The position numbers and the translations under genes were made by a program. From positions 2,966,507 to 3,030,506 of the forward strand of contig NZ_CP063311.1 of assembly GCF_015245355.1 (NCBI RefSeq): a stretch of DNA of 64,000 nt. The letters are read 5' to 3'. Positions 1 through 8,349 of this stretch are shown piece after piece. Under the pieces are notes generated by a model, which did no database searches, had not been told where the DNA came from, and saw nothing but the letters and a program-made list of their open reading frames with translations. The stretch is from Anabaenopsis elenkinii CCIBt3563 (GTDB lineage Bacteria > Cyanobacteriota > Cyanobacteriia > Cyanobacteriales > Nostocaceae). Each line of letters starts with the position of its first letter. The first letter of the stretch is position 1.

Positions 1-216
1 ACTGTTCCTAAACAATCCCATACCACTGCCAGATTTTTTTTGGATATGGAAACATCTGTTAAAGATTTTGCATTAAATACTGTATTTCCTCAGCAACAAG
101 CCTTTCTAGATGCTACGCAATCAATTGGTATGACATCTGCTGTAAGCGATGAGCGCAGTATGCGCTACGAAATTTTTATAATACTCAAAAAAGGTGAGAC
201 AAAAGGTGCTGGCTAG
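1..216 (+). CDS. C-terminal fragment of an unrecognised protein (5' truncated by window edge)
   Basis: Frame 1 is open from the first base to a TAG at 214-216, giving 71 residues that begin TVPKQSHTTARFF and end KKGETKGAG. The start lies outside the window. The segment is mixed polar and hydrophobic, has no cysteines, and ends in a basic tail. I do not recognise the family. The reading frame is clean and codon use is like that of the neighbours, so it is probably the end of a real gene. Nothing shows whether it is co-transcribed with the cytochrome assembly gene 179 bp downstream. Confidence 0.5.
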   Translation, partial: TVPKQSHTTARFFLDMETSVKDFALNTVFPQQQAFLDATQSIGMTSAVSDERSMRYEIFIILKKGETKGAG

Positions 217-395
217 TTAGTCTCAAGAAACCTACCGGCCCCAGTAATGCTTCTCACAGGATAATTTCTGAGTGGTTAGCAAGGGTGTAATGCACCAAGG
301 GGGGACTAAAAACTATGTCCAATCAGTCTCCTAAGCCGATAGGATCAGAACAGTCAGAATTATTATTTTAACGAATCAACTGGGGAGAAGACTTT

Positions 396-1457
396 ATGAA
401 TCTGGTTGAACTCCAGAACTGGCTGGACAATGCCACTTTTGCTGTATTATTTGTCACAATGCTGGTGTACTGGGGGGGTGCAGCATTTCCGAATCTGCCC
501 GCACTTGCTGGTTTGGGGACTGGGGGTATGGCGATGGCGAATTTATGTATAGCTACCTTACTAGGGGCGCGATGGATAGAAGCGGGCTATTTTCCTCTGA
601 GTAACTTGTATGAGTCCCTATTTTTTTTGGTGTGGGGTATTACCGCAGTGCATCTGTTTGCCGAGAACACGAGCCGGAGCCGCCTAGTAGGGGTTGTCAC
701 AGCACCGGTAGCAATGGGGATTACTGCTTTTGCAGCCCTCACCTTACCATCAGAAATGCAATCAGCCGAACCTTTAGTACCTGCTCTGAAGTCGAACTGG
801 TTGATGATGCACGTCAGTGTGATGATGTTGAGTTATGCTGCTTTGATGGTAGGATCACTATTAGCGATCGCCTTTCTCATAGTGACTCGCGGTAAAAATA
901 TTCAAGTACAAGGCAGTTCTGTAGGTAATGGCGGTTATCGCCATAACAGCTACCGTTTGCATAAAGCAGGGGAGCTAACTTCCCAACCGGGAACACCCCC
1001 GTTAGAGAATAATGGCTTTGCTCGCTTTGATGGTAATAACAATGGCAACCGTCACACTGCGGTTTTAGATTTAGTTACGGTTACTGAGTCACCCACAGTA
1101 GTGACTACTGCCAAGGAAGTACTATCACCACAGCGCTTGAGTCTAGCTGAAACCTTAGACAATATGAGCTATCGCGTCATTGGACTAGGATTTCCCCTGA
1201 TTACCATTGGTATTATTGCCGGTGCGGTCTGGGCTAACGAAGCTTGGGGTTCCTACTGGAGTTGGGACCCAAAAGAAACCTGGGCTTTAATTACCTGGTT
1301 AGTTTTTGCCGCCTATCTCCACGCCCGCATTACTCGCGGTTGGCAAGGTCGTCGCCCGGCAATTTTAGCCGCCAGTGGTTTTGTGGTGGTCTGGATTTGC
1401 TATCTGGGTGTGAATCTTTTAGGTAAAGGTTTGCATTCTTACGGTTGGTTTTTTTAA
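396..1457 (+). CDS. ccsA: System II c-type cytochrome biogenesis protein CcsA (also called CcsB/ResC)
   Basis: This 353-residue integral membrane protein would act in haem delivery and attachment to apocytochromes c on the lumenal/periplasmic side, together with Ccs1. The family signature is the tryptophan-rich WWD segment, seen here as [13 protein letters not shown] near residues 284-296, followed by a hydrophobic stretch and the C-terminal HSYGWFF. Several hydrophobic helices flank a hydrophilic loop at about residues 170-245, which is a variable region in cyanobacterial members. The ATG at 396 follows GGGGAGAAG at a good distance. Length fits cyanobacterial and plastid CcsA proteins. tilS follows 47 bp downstream on the same strand, so the two may be co-transcribed. 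Confidence 0.93.
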   Translation: MNLVELQNWLDNATFAVLFVTMLVYWGGAAFPNLPALAGLGTGGMAMANLCIATLLGARWIEAGYFPLSNLYESLFFLVWGITAVHLFAENTSRSRLVGVVTAPVAMGITAFAALTLPSEMQSAEPLVPALKSNWLMMHVSVMMLSYAALMVGSLLAIAFLIVTRGKNIQVQGSSVGNGGYRHNSYRLHKAGELTSQPGTPPLENNGFARFDGNNNGNRHTAVLDLVTVTESPTVVTTAKEVLSPQRLSLAETLDNMSYRVIGLGFPLITIGIIAGAVWANEAWGSYWSWDPKETWALITWLVFAAYLHARITRGWQGRRPAILAASGFVVVWICYLGVNLLGKGLHSYGWFF

Positions 1458-1470
1458 TTATCCTCTAACC

Positions 1471-1490
1471 CCTCCCCCCAGGGGAGGAGG
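1471..1490 (+). repeat. GC-rich hairpin between ccsA and tilS
   Basis: CCTCCCC (1471-1477) pairs with GGGGAGG (1481-1487) around a CCA loop. The 3' arm runs into AGGAGG, the nearest Shine-Dalgarno-like sequence to tilS, although it sits 14 nt from that ATG. There is no T-run after the stem on the + strand, so it is not a clear terminator. Similar CCCTCCCC-GGGGAGGG cores occur at 16587, 26635 and 36405 in this window, so it may be a dispersed-repeat core. Confidence 0.4.
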
Positions 1491-1504
1491 TAAAAAAAGA
1501 TAAA

Positions 1505-2524
1505 ATGGTATGGACTGACCTACACGCAAAAATACATCGTACGATTCGCTCACGCCAATTGTTTGAGCGTCATCAGAGGCTATTAGTAGCGGTTTCTGGT
1601 GGGCAAGATTCTCTGTGTTTAATCAAGTTACTGTCGGATTTACAACCCAAGGGTCAATGGCATTTAGGTGTTGCCCACTGTAATCATCGCTGGCGTAACG
1701 ATTCTGACGCTAATGCCCATCATGTGGAAAAATTAGCTAAAAGTTGGGGTATATCCTTTTATTTAGCAACAGCTAGGGAAGCCTTAAATAGTGAAGCGGC
1801 TGCTCGTAATTGGCGATATCAAGCTTTAAGTACCATCGCCCAGGCAAATAGTTACCAGTATATTGTTACAGGGCATACCGCCAGCGATCGCGCTGAAACT
1901 CTGCTGTACAACCTCATGCGGGGAACGGGTACCGATGGGTTACAAGCACTTACTTGGCAAAGACCACTCACAGCAGGTGTTTTACTAATTCGTCCGCTTT
2001 TAGAAATTACTCGCCAACAAACAGGGAAATTTTGTCAAGACTTTCATCTCCCAGTGTGGGAAGATATCACTAATCAAGATGTAAAATATGCCCGCAATCG
2101 GATTCGCCAAGAATTGATACCATATTTAAAAGCAAATTTCAACCCCAAAGTAGAATCCGCTTTAGCACAAACAGCAGAACTATTGCAAGCCGAAGTGGAA
2201 TATTTAGAGCAAGCAGCTGACAAGTTAAGGGAAGAAGCCATTGGGGGGCCAAATGCGCACCCCACAGGTAATGAAGGAAATCGAACTGAGTTAAGGTTAA
2301 ATCGCCGGGTATTACAGAAAGCACCATTAGCGCTGCAACGTCGGGTCATGAGGCAAATATTACAAAAGATTCTCACTGATACTCCGATTTTTGAACATAT
2401 TGAAAAACTAAGAGCGTTAATTACAGCCCCAAACCGTTCACAAACCGATCCATTTCCTGGAGGTATCATCGCCCAAGTCCAAGGCGATTGGATTTGCCTC
2501 AAGGACTATCAGAGAGGAGATTAA
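1505..2524 (+). CDS. tilS: tRNA(Ile)-lysidine synthase TilS
   Basis: TilS is the ATP-dependent enzyme that converts C34 of the CAU-anticodon tRNA-Ile to lysidine, which changes decoding from AUG to AUA. The PP-loop ATPase motif SGGQDSLC lies at about residues 31-38. It is followed by the family blocks HCNHRWR and GHTASDRAETLLYNLMRG, and further on by RNRIRQELIPYL. Length (339 aa) fits the shorter cyanobacterial TilS form with a reduced C-terminal domain. The ATG at 1505 is preceded by an AGGAGG at 14 nt spacing. It lies directly downstream of ccsA on the same strand. Confidence 0.95.
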   Translation: MVWTDLHAKIHRTIRSRQLFERHQRLLVAVSGGQDSLCLIKLLSDLQPKGQWHLGVAHCNHRWRNDSDANAHHVEKLAKSWGISFYLATAREALNSEAAARNWRYQALSTIAQANSYQYIVTGHTASDRAETLLYNLMRGTGTDGLQALTWQRPLTAGVLLIRPLLEITRQQTGKFCQDFHLPVWEDITNQDVKYARNRIRQELIPYLKANFNPKVESALAQTAELLQAEVEYLEQAADKLREEAIGGPNAHPTGNEGNRTELRLNRRVLQKAPLALQRRVMRQILQKILTDTPIFEHIEKLRALITAPNRSQTDPFPGGIIAQVQGDWICLKDYQRGD

Positions 2525-2678
2525 TGGCGTCTCCACCAAACTGATTTACTCTGGTGGGATCTAAAGCTAGGTAGGATGAAATTAGGTAAAACACGGGGTA
2601 GTTCCACTAAACATCCTAGTGGTAATCCTAGAATTGAAGTAAATAACCAAAAACCAATCAGTACTCAGAACTTTGATT

Positions 2679-4043
2679 ATGCTGCGGGAACAACAGCCAA
2701 TTTTAGGTTACTTCATAGAAGAAGCTAGAGACCATGTGAATATAATTGAGCAGGGGTTACTGGATATCCAAAATACCTGGAATAAGCCAGAAATGGTCAA
2801 AGAAATTTTCCAGTCCGCTCATTGGCTCACGGAAAGGGCGGGGATGCTAGGGCTAATTACCATTGAACAGACATCCCACCGTCTAGAAGATTGTTTTAAA
2901 GTTTTGCAAGAACATCAGGTTCAGGTTGACCAAAAGTTAACATCTTTATTTCTCAATGTATGTAATACCCTAAAGGTACTATTAGAAAATTTAAGTAGCG
3001 TTTCCCCAGATATATCGGAACATACGGCTCATACTTGGATATTAGAAGAAAGTGCTGCTCAATTTCAAGGGCTGTATCAGCATCTGGAATTGCTGCTCAA
3101 ACAAAACAGTGGTGAACTGCTAAAGGAAAAGACCGGAATAGCAGTGGAAATCAGCCGGGAGGATATTGTCAGTAAACTTACCGAGGTGTTACCCTGTCTA
3201 GATATTCTTAAGGTGGCAGAATACGGGGAAACTCCATCGACAGAATCACTCTTGTCTGGAGGATTTTCAGAACAACATTCGCTACCGGCAGGAGCAAATA
3301 ACTATGGGGATGAATTTCACCCCCTGGTGTTGCAAACAGTGCGGGAAATGTTGCAACTATTTAAGCAAAACAAAAAACCCGCATCTCGGATCTATCTCCA
3401 GCAATGTTGTCAGCATTTGGTGGAAATTGGCCAGAGGCAAAATTTCCCTCATTGGTGTAGATTATGTCAGACAGCGGCAAGTGCGATCGCAAATCCTCAC
3501 AATACCTATCTGACCCTAGCGAAAATTGTTGTTACCGAAATTAAACAAGCCCAAGAACTAGTTCTCCAAGGTAGAGAACAGGAGATTGTAACTAGTGAGC
3601 AATTATCAGCCCTCTTAAACGTGGGAAAACTGGATTTCTTACAGTCTCAGGAGTTTCACCAGCCTGTATATGTAGAGGAACCCACAGCAGGGGAGAAATT
3701 CTCCTCAAATACAGATAATGATGCTAATGATTCGGGTATGATAATGCCCCCAGAGATTATAACCAGCTTAAATGAACTCTCTGGCAGTGATCACACAGCA
3801 ACAGAAAATAGTACTTATACTCTCGTGTTATTGGGGGATGGTCGAGAAAACACAGATATAAGTGATATTGACCAGAATCACCAGTTAGGGTTAGCAAAGT
3901 TCAGTACTCCCTCTGATTTACCGTCAGATAAAAGCTCTCAAGAAGAGAAAGTTTTACAGATTAGCACTCTGAGTGAAATAGATTTTGGGCACAGTGGTTT
4001 AGCTGATTTGGGGTCTTTTGTTAATAATGTCCTCTGCTGCTAA
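2679..4043 (+). CDS. HPt-domain signal transduction protein
   Basis: The N-terminal ~110 residues look like a histidine phosphotransfer (HPt) domain of the CheA/PilL type. The block FQSAHWLTERAGMLG matches the family pattern around the phospho-accepting histidine (His48 counted from this ATG). The rest (~340 residues) is helical and acidic, with no kinase, CheW or receiver domain visible, so this is a phosphorelay intermediate or a remnant of a larger hybrid protein. I chose the ATG at 2679 over a TTG two codons upstream. Its last 45 bp overlap the convergent KaiB-domain gene. Role in phosphorelay is inferred from the HPt motif only. Confidence 0.7.
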   Translation: MLREQQPILGYFIEEARDHVNIIEQGLLDIQNTWNKPEMVKEIFQSAHWLTERAGMLGLITIEQTSHRLEDCFKVLQEHQVQVDQKLTSLFLNVCNTLKVLLENLSSVSPDISEHTAHTWILEESAAQFQGLYQHLELLLKQNSGELLKEKTGIAVEISREDIVSKLTEVLPCLDILKVAEYGETPSTESLLSGGFSEQHSLPAGANNYGDEFHPLVLQTVREMLQLFKQNKKPASRIYLQQCCQHLVEIGQRQNFPHWCRLCQTAASAIANPHNTYLTLAKIVVTEIKQAQELVLQGREQEIVTSEQLSALLNVGKLDFLQSQEFHQPVYVEEPTAGEKFSSNTDNDANDSGMIMPPEIITSLNELSGSDHTATENSTYTLVLLGDGRENTDISDIDQNHQLGLAKFSTPSDLPSDKSSQEEKVLQISTLSEIDFGHSGLADLGSFVNNVLCC

Positions 4044-4778
4044 CATCTGTAAAAGTTTGTCTACATTATCTATATCCCCAACAATGCGCCGAATTGGTTG
4101 CGGCCAAACCTTAACCAGAGTAGGAGTTGCAGAAACTTGATCAATTTCGGCCTGTTCGGGATTGGTTAAAACATCAATGACTTTCATCGTATAAGGATAC
4201 CCCAGCGATCGCTCCAAAAGTGCGTGGAGATTCTGAAGAATCCGTTGTGTATTCAAACTATGTCCAGCCACAAACAGCCGCAAAACATAACATTCTGCTT
4301 GTAACTTTAACTTTTGTGTAAGGTTCATTGGTATATCAGACTGTAGTTGAGCTCCGGAGTAGTCCAAATCAACTATTAAATCATGGTCTTCCCAAAGTTG
4401 GGGAAAGGTGGAGCGATAAGTTGCTAAGACCATATGATCGCACAATCCCTCTTGCCTTGGTGCTGTTTGCCAAACTAAATCCGTGCCAAAAATAGCATTA
4501 AGTAAGGCCTGATGTCGCATAACATATGGATAGGCTTCAGCAAAGGTTTTGATTTCGTGAGTATGTGGATCTAACCAGTGGTCAATAGTTGCAGTATAGC
4601 AAGGAACTAAAAAATGTGGCGGTTCTGGTAAGTCCAAGATTTCCTGCAAAGCCGCACATAAATGTAAATGCCATCGCCCCTGCTTGTGAGGGTCGATGCA
4701 GTAAATTAAATCCCCTCCTGGTGTAAAAAGGGCAATACCTTTAAACAATTGGGGTTTCGATAGTTTATCAGTGATCAA
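3999..4778 (-). CDS. KaiB-domain protein with an extra N-terminal domain
   Basis: About 259 residues. The last ~100 align by eye to the KaiB thioredoxin-like fold: YVLRLFVAGHS, then MKVIDVLTNPEQAE, then ATPTLVKVWPQPIRRIVGD, which are the family blocks of KaiB and of the SasA N-terminus. The first ~150 residues form a separate domain that I do not recognise; no histidine-kinase segment is present, so it is not SasA. KaiB is normally about 100 residues, so this is an enlarged clock-related or signalling protein. The frame begins with a TTG at 4778 and no clear Shine-Dalgarno sequence, so the start is uncertain. It is convergent with, and overlaps, the HPt gene; the pairing hints at signalling but does not prove it. 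Confidence 0.75.
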   Translation of the reverse strand: MITDKLSKPQLFKGIALFTPGGDLIYCIDPHKQGRWHLHLCAALQEILDLPEPPHFLVPCYTATIDHWLDPHTHEIKTFAEAYPYVMRHQALLNAIFGTDLVWQTAPRQEGLCDHMVLATYRSTFPQLWEDHDLIVDLDYSGAQLQSDIPMNLTQKLKLQAECYVLRLFVAGHSLNTQRILQNLHALLERSLGYPYTMKVIDVLTNPEQAEIDQVSATPTLVKVWPQPIRRIVGDIDNVDKLLQMLAAEDIINKRPQIS

Positions 4779-5191
4779 TTCAGTTACAGGGTTGAGGGAA
4801 AATAAAAGTCAAAAGATTGTTTTGATCATGTATTCTACCTAAACTTGTACTCACAGAAACTGTGTGATTTGATGACATGATGTTTTAAAAGCAATAATAC
4901 GTAGTGCTATTGTATATTTTTTTATTTTTTGGCTCACATATACTTGTTCGGCACAAGACAGTGATTATATCAATAAATTTTAAGTTATTTTCAATAATCA
5001 AGAATATTTCAGTAAATCTAGGTTGGAGTTACTGCTAGGGTTTGCACCCTGCAATAGTCAGCAGTTATTCAGTTGTTGATGATAATTATGAGAATTAGCA
5101 GGCAATTTGCTAAGAAATATTAAGTAAAAGTGAATTTCTGATTGAGAAAGAAACTGGGATATCTAAGTCATATTCTGAAGTATTCCGGAAG
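4779..5191. other. AT-rich intergenic stretch between the KaiB-domain gene and an IS701-type element
   Basis: This 413-bp stretch should hold the promoter of the leftward KaiB-domain gene. It is strongly AT-rich around 4910-4990. I found no open frame, tRNA, terminator or recognised operator in it. It ends where the IS701-type inverted repeat begins, so the original distance to the next gene has been lengthened by the two insertions. Confidence 0.5.
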
Positions 5192-6648
5192 ATATCCCTC
5201 TTCTGTCACTTTCCGAAATAAACAAGCAGTAAATACAATAAATTATGCAGAAGAATAAAAGGGTTTTAATCCATTCATAACACTAATGAGTTGGTTAAAC
5301 CCAAGCAGCAAATTGGAATTGGGAAAAACATCAAGCCAGGGATAAATCAACCAAAAAAGTAAAAATGGTTGGACAATTAATCGCAGATTATTGAGAGTAT
5401 TCTTCCATCCGGTTTGATGATTCCATTGCTGATGCACAGAGAAATCAACTGCACTGATTTCTAGTATGTTAGGTGCAAGCTGATGAGATTGATTTAGGGA
5501 TAAAAACGCTGGAGAGTTTAAACTAATCATTGTGTAAACACACAAAATAATTTCCCACCATTTCTCAATATGCTGAAAATCAGTAAACCGATAATCTGTC
5601 CAACCTAATTCCTGTTTACACTGACGAAAGGCATATTCTACCCATGTTCTTAATCCATAAAAGTCGCCTAAAATTTTCTTGAGATTTCCTTGAAGATTGG
5701 TCATGACAAAAGAAGTAGAATTCTCTGGCATTGTTTCTGGATCTGTGGTTAATTCCCAGTAAGTTATCTCCTTTCTCTTACCATAAATTATTTCGCGGAT
5801 ATATCTATTCTCTGATTTTTGGTTACTAAATGTTCTGGTAAATTTACACCACTTATTCGCCCTAACCTTCTGATTGCCAGGCAACCATACTGCATGATTA
5901 CTTCTAATTGCTACGACATAAGCTAAGTTATATGCTGCTAATTTTCTTATAAATTGACTACTCTCACCATATAAACTGTCTGCCAATACTAATTCAATAG
6001 TAAAGCCGAACTCAATTAATTCTGTAATTATTTCTGTCGCTAATTCTATCTTGGTCTTATATGTATCTTCTGCTCTTAGTGTCTTTTGCGGTTTGAATAC
6101 TTTGAACAGTAGCGGAAATGTTATGTTATCGTACACTCCATAGGCATTGACTGAAACTATCCCTCTATCTATTTTCCCCACACTTCCTAAATATTGTCTG
6201 GCTACGTAATCAGTCTTGTTACCTTTTTTCCTGTCTCCTGTTTCATCAATGACTACGGTAATTGCTTTTCCATTTAATGCTCTCTTTATTTTATCTAATC
6301 TTTTGTTTCTTACTTTCTCTACTGACCAGTCTGAATTAGCAATAAAATGATGTAATGATTGGGCTGAGTTTATGCTTACTACTTTCGCTATCTCTGGTAA
6401 GGATTTCCTTTTGAGCGTTGAGATGATTCCCAAATGTAAATATTTGAAGCACTCATAATTTCTTACTTCTTTAAATATGTCTCTGTACTCTTCACAATAT
6501 TCATCTATGACTCCCACTGTTGGGTGGGCCTCTCGACGTAAATGTTTGAGTATTTGTAATTCTACATCCATTGCTCTACCTACCTTGTAGAGTTTTTTCT
6601 TTTAACTATTATATTCTTTATTCTCGGAAAGTGACAGAAGAGGGATAT
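5192..6648 (-). mobile_element. IS701-family insertion sequence with perfect 25-bp terminal inverted repeats
   Basis: The left end 5192-5216 (ATATCCCTCTTCTG...) and right end 6624-6648 are perfect 25-bp inverted repeats enclosing one transposase gene. The element is about 1457 bp, which is usual for IS701-type elements in cyanobacteria. I see no matching target duplication: left flank GGAAG, right flank AGCAA. The right flank now belongs to the next element, whose left end begins inside or against this repeat, so the original duplication may have been destroyed. Confidence 0.88.
5243..6571 (-). CDS. IS701-family DDE transposase
   Basis: The 442-residue protein is the single gene of the IS701-type element. 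It shows the family blocks VVIDETGDRKKG (first catalytic Asp), IELVLADSLYGES (second Asp) and a C-terminal region WVEYAFRQCKQELGW that carries the Glu-containing YREK-like segment. The reading frame is uninterrupted from the ATG at 6571, the three acidic residues appear present, and both inverted repeats are perfect. The element therefore looks recently active. Length is normal for the family. Confidence 0.92.
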   Translation of the reverse strand: MDVELQILKHLRREAHPTVGVIDEYCEEYRDIFKEVRNYECFKYLHLGIISTLKRKSLPEIAKVVSINSAQSLHHFIANSDWSVEKVRNKRLDKIKRALNGKAITVVIDETGDRKKGNKTDYVARQYLGSVGKIDRGIVSVNAYGVYDNITFPLLFKVFKPQKTLRAEDTYKTKIELATEIITELIEFGFTIELVLADSLYGESSQFIRKLAAYNLAYVVAIRSNHAVWLPGNQKVRANKWCKFTRTFSNQKSENRYIREIIYGKRKEITYWELTTDPETMPENSTSFVMTNLQGNLKKILGDFYGLRTWVEYAFRQCKQELGWTDYRFTDFQHIEKWWEIILCVYTMISLNSPAFLSLNQSHQLAPNILEISAVDFSVHQQWNHQTGWKNTLNNLRLIVQPFLLFWLIYPWLDVFPNSNLLLGFNQLISVMNGLKPFYSSA

Positions 6649-6665
6649 AGCAACCGCCAAGGAGG

Positions 6666-7148
6666 TTAGGACGCAAAAAGCAAGACATCCTCAATGGCAT
6701 CTCGTAAAGAATCAAACCGCTCAAGTTTTTTGCGGATTCGACTTTTTAACCAAGACCAACATTTTTCAATCTGATTCAGGTCTGGAGAATAAGGTGGTAG
6801 GTACAGCACTTCACACCCTGCGTACTGAATCAGTTGTTGAATGCGCCCACCTTTATGAAATGTGGCATTATCCATCACCACAACCTGTCCTGGTTTGAGT
6901 GTGGGAAGCAAACAAGCTTCAAGCCAAGTCTCAAATACTATTCGATTACACGCACCCTCAACAGTGAAAGGAGCTATCAGCTTATGGTTACACAGCGCGG
7001 CAATTATGTTCACCCGACCTTGACGACGACCTGATTTAAGTGCATGGAAGCGCTGTCCTTTTGAATTCCAACCGTAATCATACTGGTCTCGGTTGTCCAT
7101 TCCTGACTCATCGAGGTATACAATCTTCTCCACAGGTAACTCAGACAA
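6666..7148 (-). CDS. IS630-family transposase, DDE domain (orfB, read by frameshift from orfA)
   Basis: This frame encodes the catalytic half of the transposase. Visible blocks are KIVYLDESGMDNR (first Asp), VVMDNATFHKG (second Asp) and YLPPYSPDLNQIEKCWSWLK (Glu), the full DDE set of Tc1/mariner-IS630 enzymes. It has no good start: the first possible initiator in frame is TTG. The frame is open upstream through KTYGYRERDEVKRQAF to the A-run at 7204-7211. It is therefore expected to be made as a fusion with the upstream frame by a -1 shift. Confidence 0.88.
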   Translation of the reverse strand: MSELPVEKIVYLDESGMDNRDQYDYGWNSKGQRFHALKSGRRQGRVNIIAALCNHKLIAPFTVEGACNRIVFETWLEACLLPTLKPGQVVVMDNATFHKGGRIQQLIQYAGCEVLYLPPYSPDLNQIEKCWSWLKSRIRKKLERFDSLRDAIEDVLLFAS

Positions 7149-7153
7149 CTGCG

Positions 7154-7540
7154 TTACGAAAGCCTGTCGTTTGACCTCATCGCGCTCACGGTAGCCATAA
7201 GTCTTTTTTTTCGCGTAAAACCAATTTTTTTCAAAGCTCTTGAGATTGTGCGATCGCTAATTTCTTCAGGCCAAAGTGAGGCCATCTCTACTTGGGTTTT
7301 CTCGCCATGTACGGAAGCGAACTCACGAAATTTTTCCCAATCGGTAATTTTGTGACCATTCCCAGGACGCTGATTAGGCAAGGCTTGGAAGTCCCCCGTT
7401 TCGGTTTTTCGCTTCAACCATAGGGTGATGGTGTTGCGACTAATATTAAACATTTGACTGGCTTGAGTTTTCTTCAAGCCATCGAGTTCAATCGCTTGGA
7501 TTACTTTTTGACGAAGGTCGTAACTGTACGGTTTGGGCAT
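7154..7540 (-). CDS. IS630-family transposase, DNA-binding N-terminal half (orfA)
   Basis: The 128-residue frame begins MPKPYSYDLRQKVIQ and contains a helix-turn-helix region (KKTQASQMFNISRNTITLWL), then a second winged-helix part ending in RTISRALKKIGFTRKK. It runs out of the conserved frame just after eight consecutive A residues on the minus strand (7211 down to 7204). In the -1 frame the protein continues as expected for full-length IS630 transposase. The ATG at 7540 starts the conserved N-terminus. Confidence 0.88.
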   Translation of the reverse strand: MPKPYSYDLRQKVIQAIELDGLKKTQASQMFNISRNTITLWLKRKTETGDFQALPNQRPGNGHKITDWEKFREFASVHGEKTQVEMASLWPEEISDRTISRALKKIGFTRKKRLMATVSAMRSNDRLS

Positions 7541-7828
7541 ATACCTGTAGCAAGCGATCGCTTCACATGAAAAGGGACTACTTATAGTTTATGCTTAAAT
7601 TACCTTGGCGGTTGCTATAGATGCCATAAACTAGGTGGCCGATTAAACGTGAAATTGACCTTACACTCATCTTTGTCAAAAATCAAGTGTAAACTTTAGT
7701 AAAGAAATGCTCATTTTATGAACGGCATTCTATATACTTAAACTTCAATTGAAGAATTCAGTTAAATCGTGAACAACGATATGTAACTGACATGAAAACC
7801 TTGCTGTATATTTTTGGGAGGAAAAGTC

Positions 7829-8203
7829 ATGGTTTCGGCTAAAGGCTCTAATCTAGGAAAGACCTACTCCTTGATGATCAAAAGTTTTTTGATTTGGACG
7901 TTCACATTGGCAGTATGCTTGTTGGTTGTCGGATTTCCATTAGTCTTTTTGATGGCTACGGTCGGATGCTTATTGTCAATTGTCTTGCAATCTGTAATGC
8001 CTGTTAGTGCCGTTTTGCTGGTATCAGGTGGTTTAATTATGTTGAACGTCCTGGGGGTAATGATCGCTGCTGGCGTGTTGACTTTTAAAGGTGTACACCC
8101 CAATCAGGTCAAGTGGTTGAGCTGGTTACATGGAGAAGGAGAGCATATACAGACTTCTTCTGTATATGCGGCTTGTCCTTTGACTTGTGAAATAGAGGTA
8201 TAG
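7829..8203 (+). CDS. Small membrane protein of unknown function
   Basis: About 124 residues, begun at the ATG at 7829 because GGGAGGAAAA sits just upstream; a TTG five codons earlier lies inside that ribosome-binding region. Two long hydrophobic segments (about residues 17-50 and 55-85) suggest two to three membrane spans. They are followed by a short polar tail with two cysteines (YAACPLTC). No family is recognised. It is followed by a strong intrinsic terminator at 8238, so it is probably a single-gene unit. Confidence 0.65.
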   Translation: MVSAKGSNLGKTYSLMIKSFLIWTFTLAVCLLVVGFPLVFLMATVGCLLSIVLQSVMPVSAVLLVSGGLIMLNVLGVMIAAGVLTFKGVHPNQVKWLSWLHGEGEHIQTSSVYAACPLTCEIEV

Positions 8204-8237
8204 TTTATTCCGATCAATTTGACAAACAGAGCATCTG

Positions 8238-8258
8238 CCCGGTTAAACCGGGTTTTTT
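8238..8258 (+). terminator. Rho-independent terminator of the small membrane protein gene
   Basis: CCCGGTT-AAA-CCGGG forms a short GC-rich stem (8238-8252) followed at once by TTTTTT (8253-8258). It lies 35 bp after the stop codon at 8203, the classic arrangement. Confidence 0.85.
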
Positions 8259-8349
8259 CATGTTTAATTTCTCTATGTTGAAGATAGGGGATGATTTTAC
8301 TAGGATGGCTATAGTTTGTAGTGATCAGGTAATGATATCTTGATAAACA

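Larger units (their letters stand above)
6648..7617 (-). mobile_element. IS630-family insertion sequence flanked by TA
   Basis: Inverted ends TATAGCAACCGCCAAGG (6646-6662) and its complement (7603-7619) bracket two overlapping transposase frames. If the outer TA on each side (6646-6647, 7618-7619) is the duplicated TA target typical of IS630/Tc1-mariner elements, the element is about 970 bp. Its left end touches the right inverted repeat of the IS701-type element and shares three bases with it. Confidence 0.85.

Noticed and set aside
315..371. Short frame MSNQSPKPIGSEQSELLF upstream of ccsA
   Set aside because: Only 18 codons with no clear Shine-Dalgarno sequence; it could be a leader peptide but nothing supports that beyond position.
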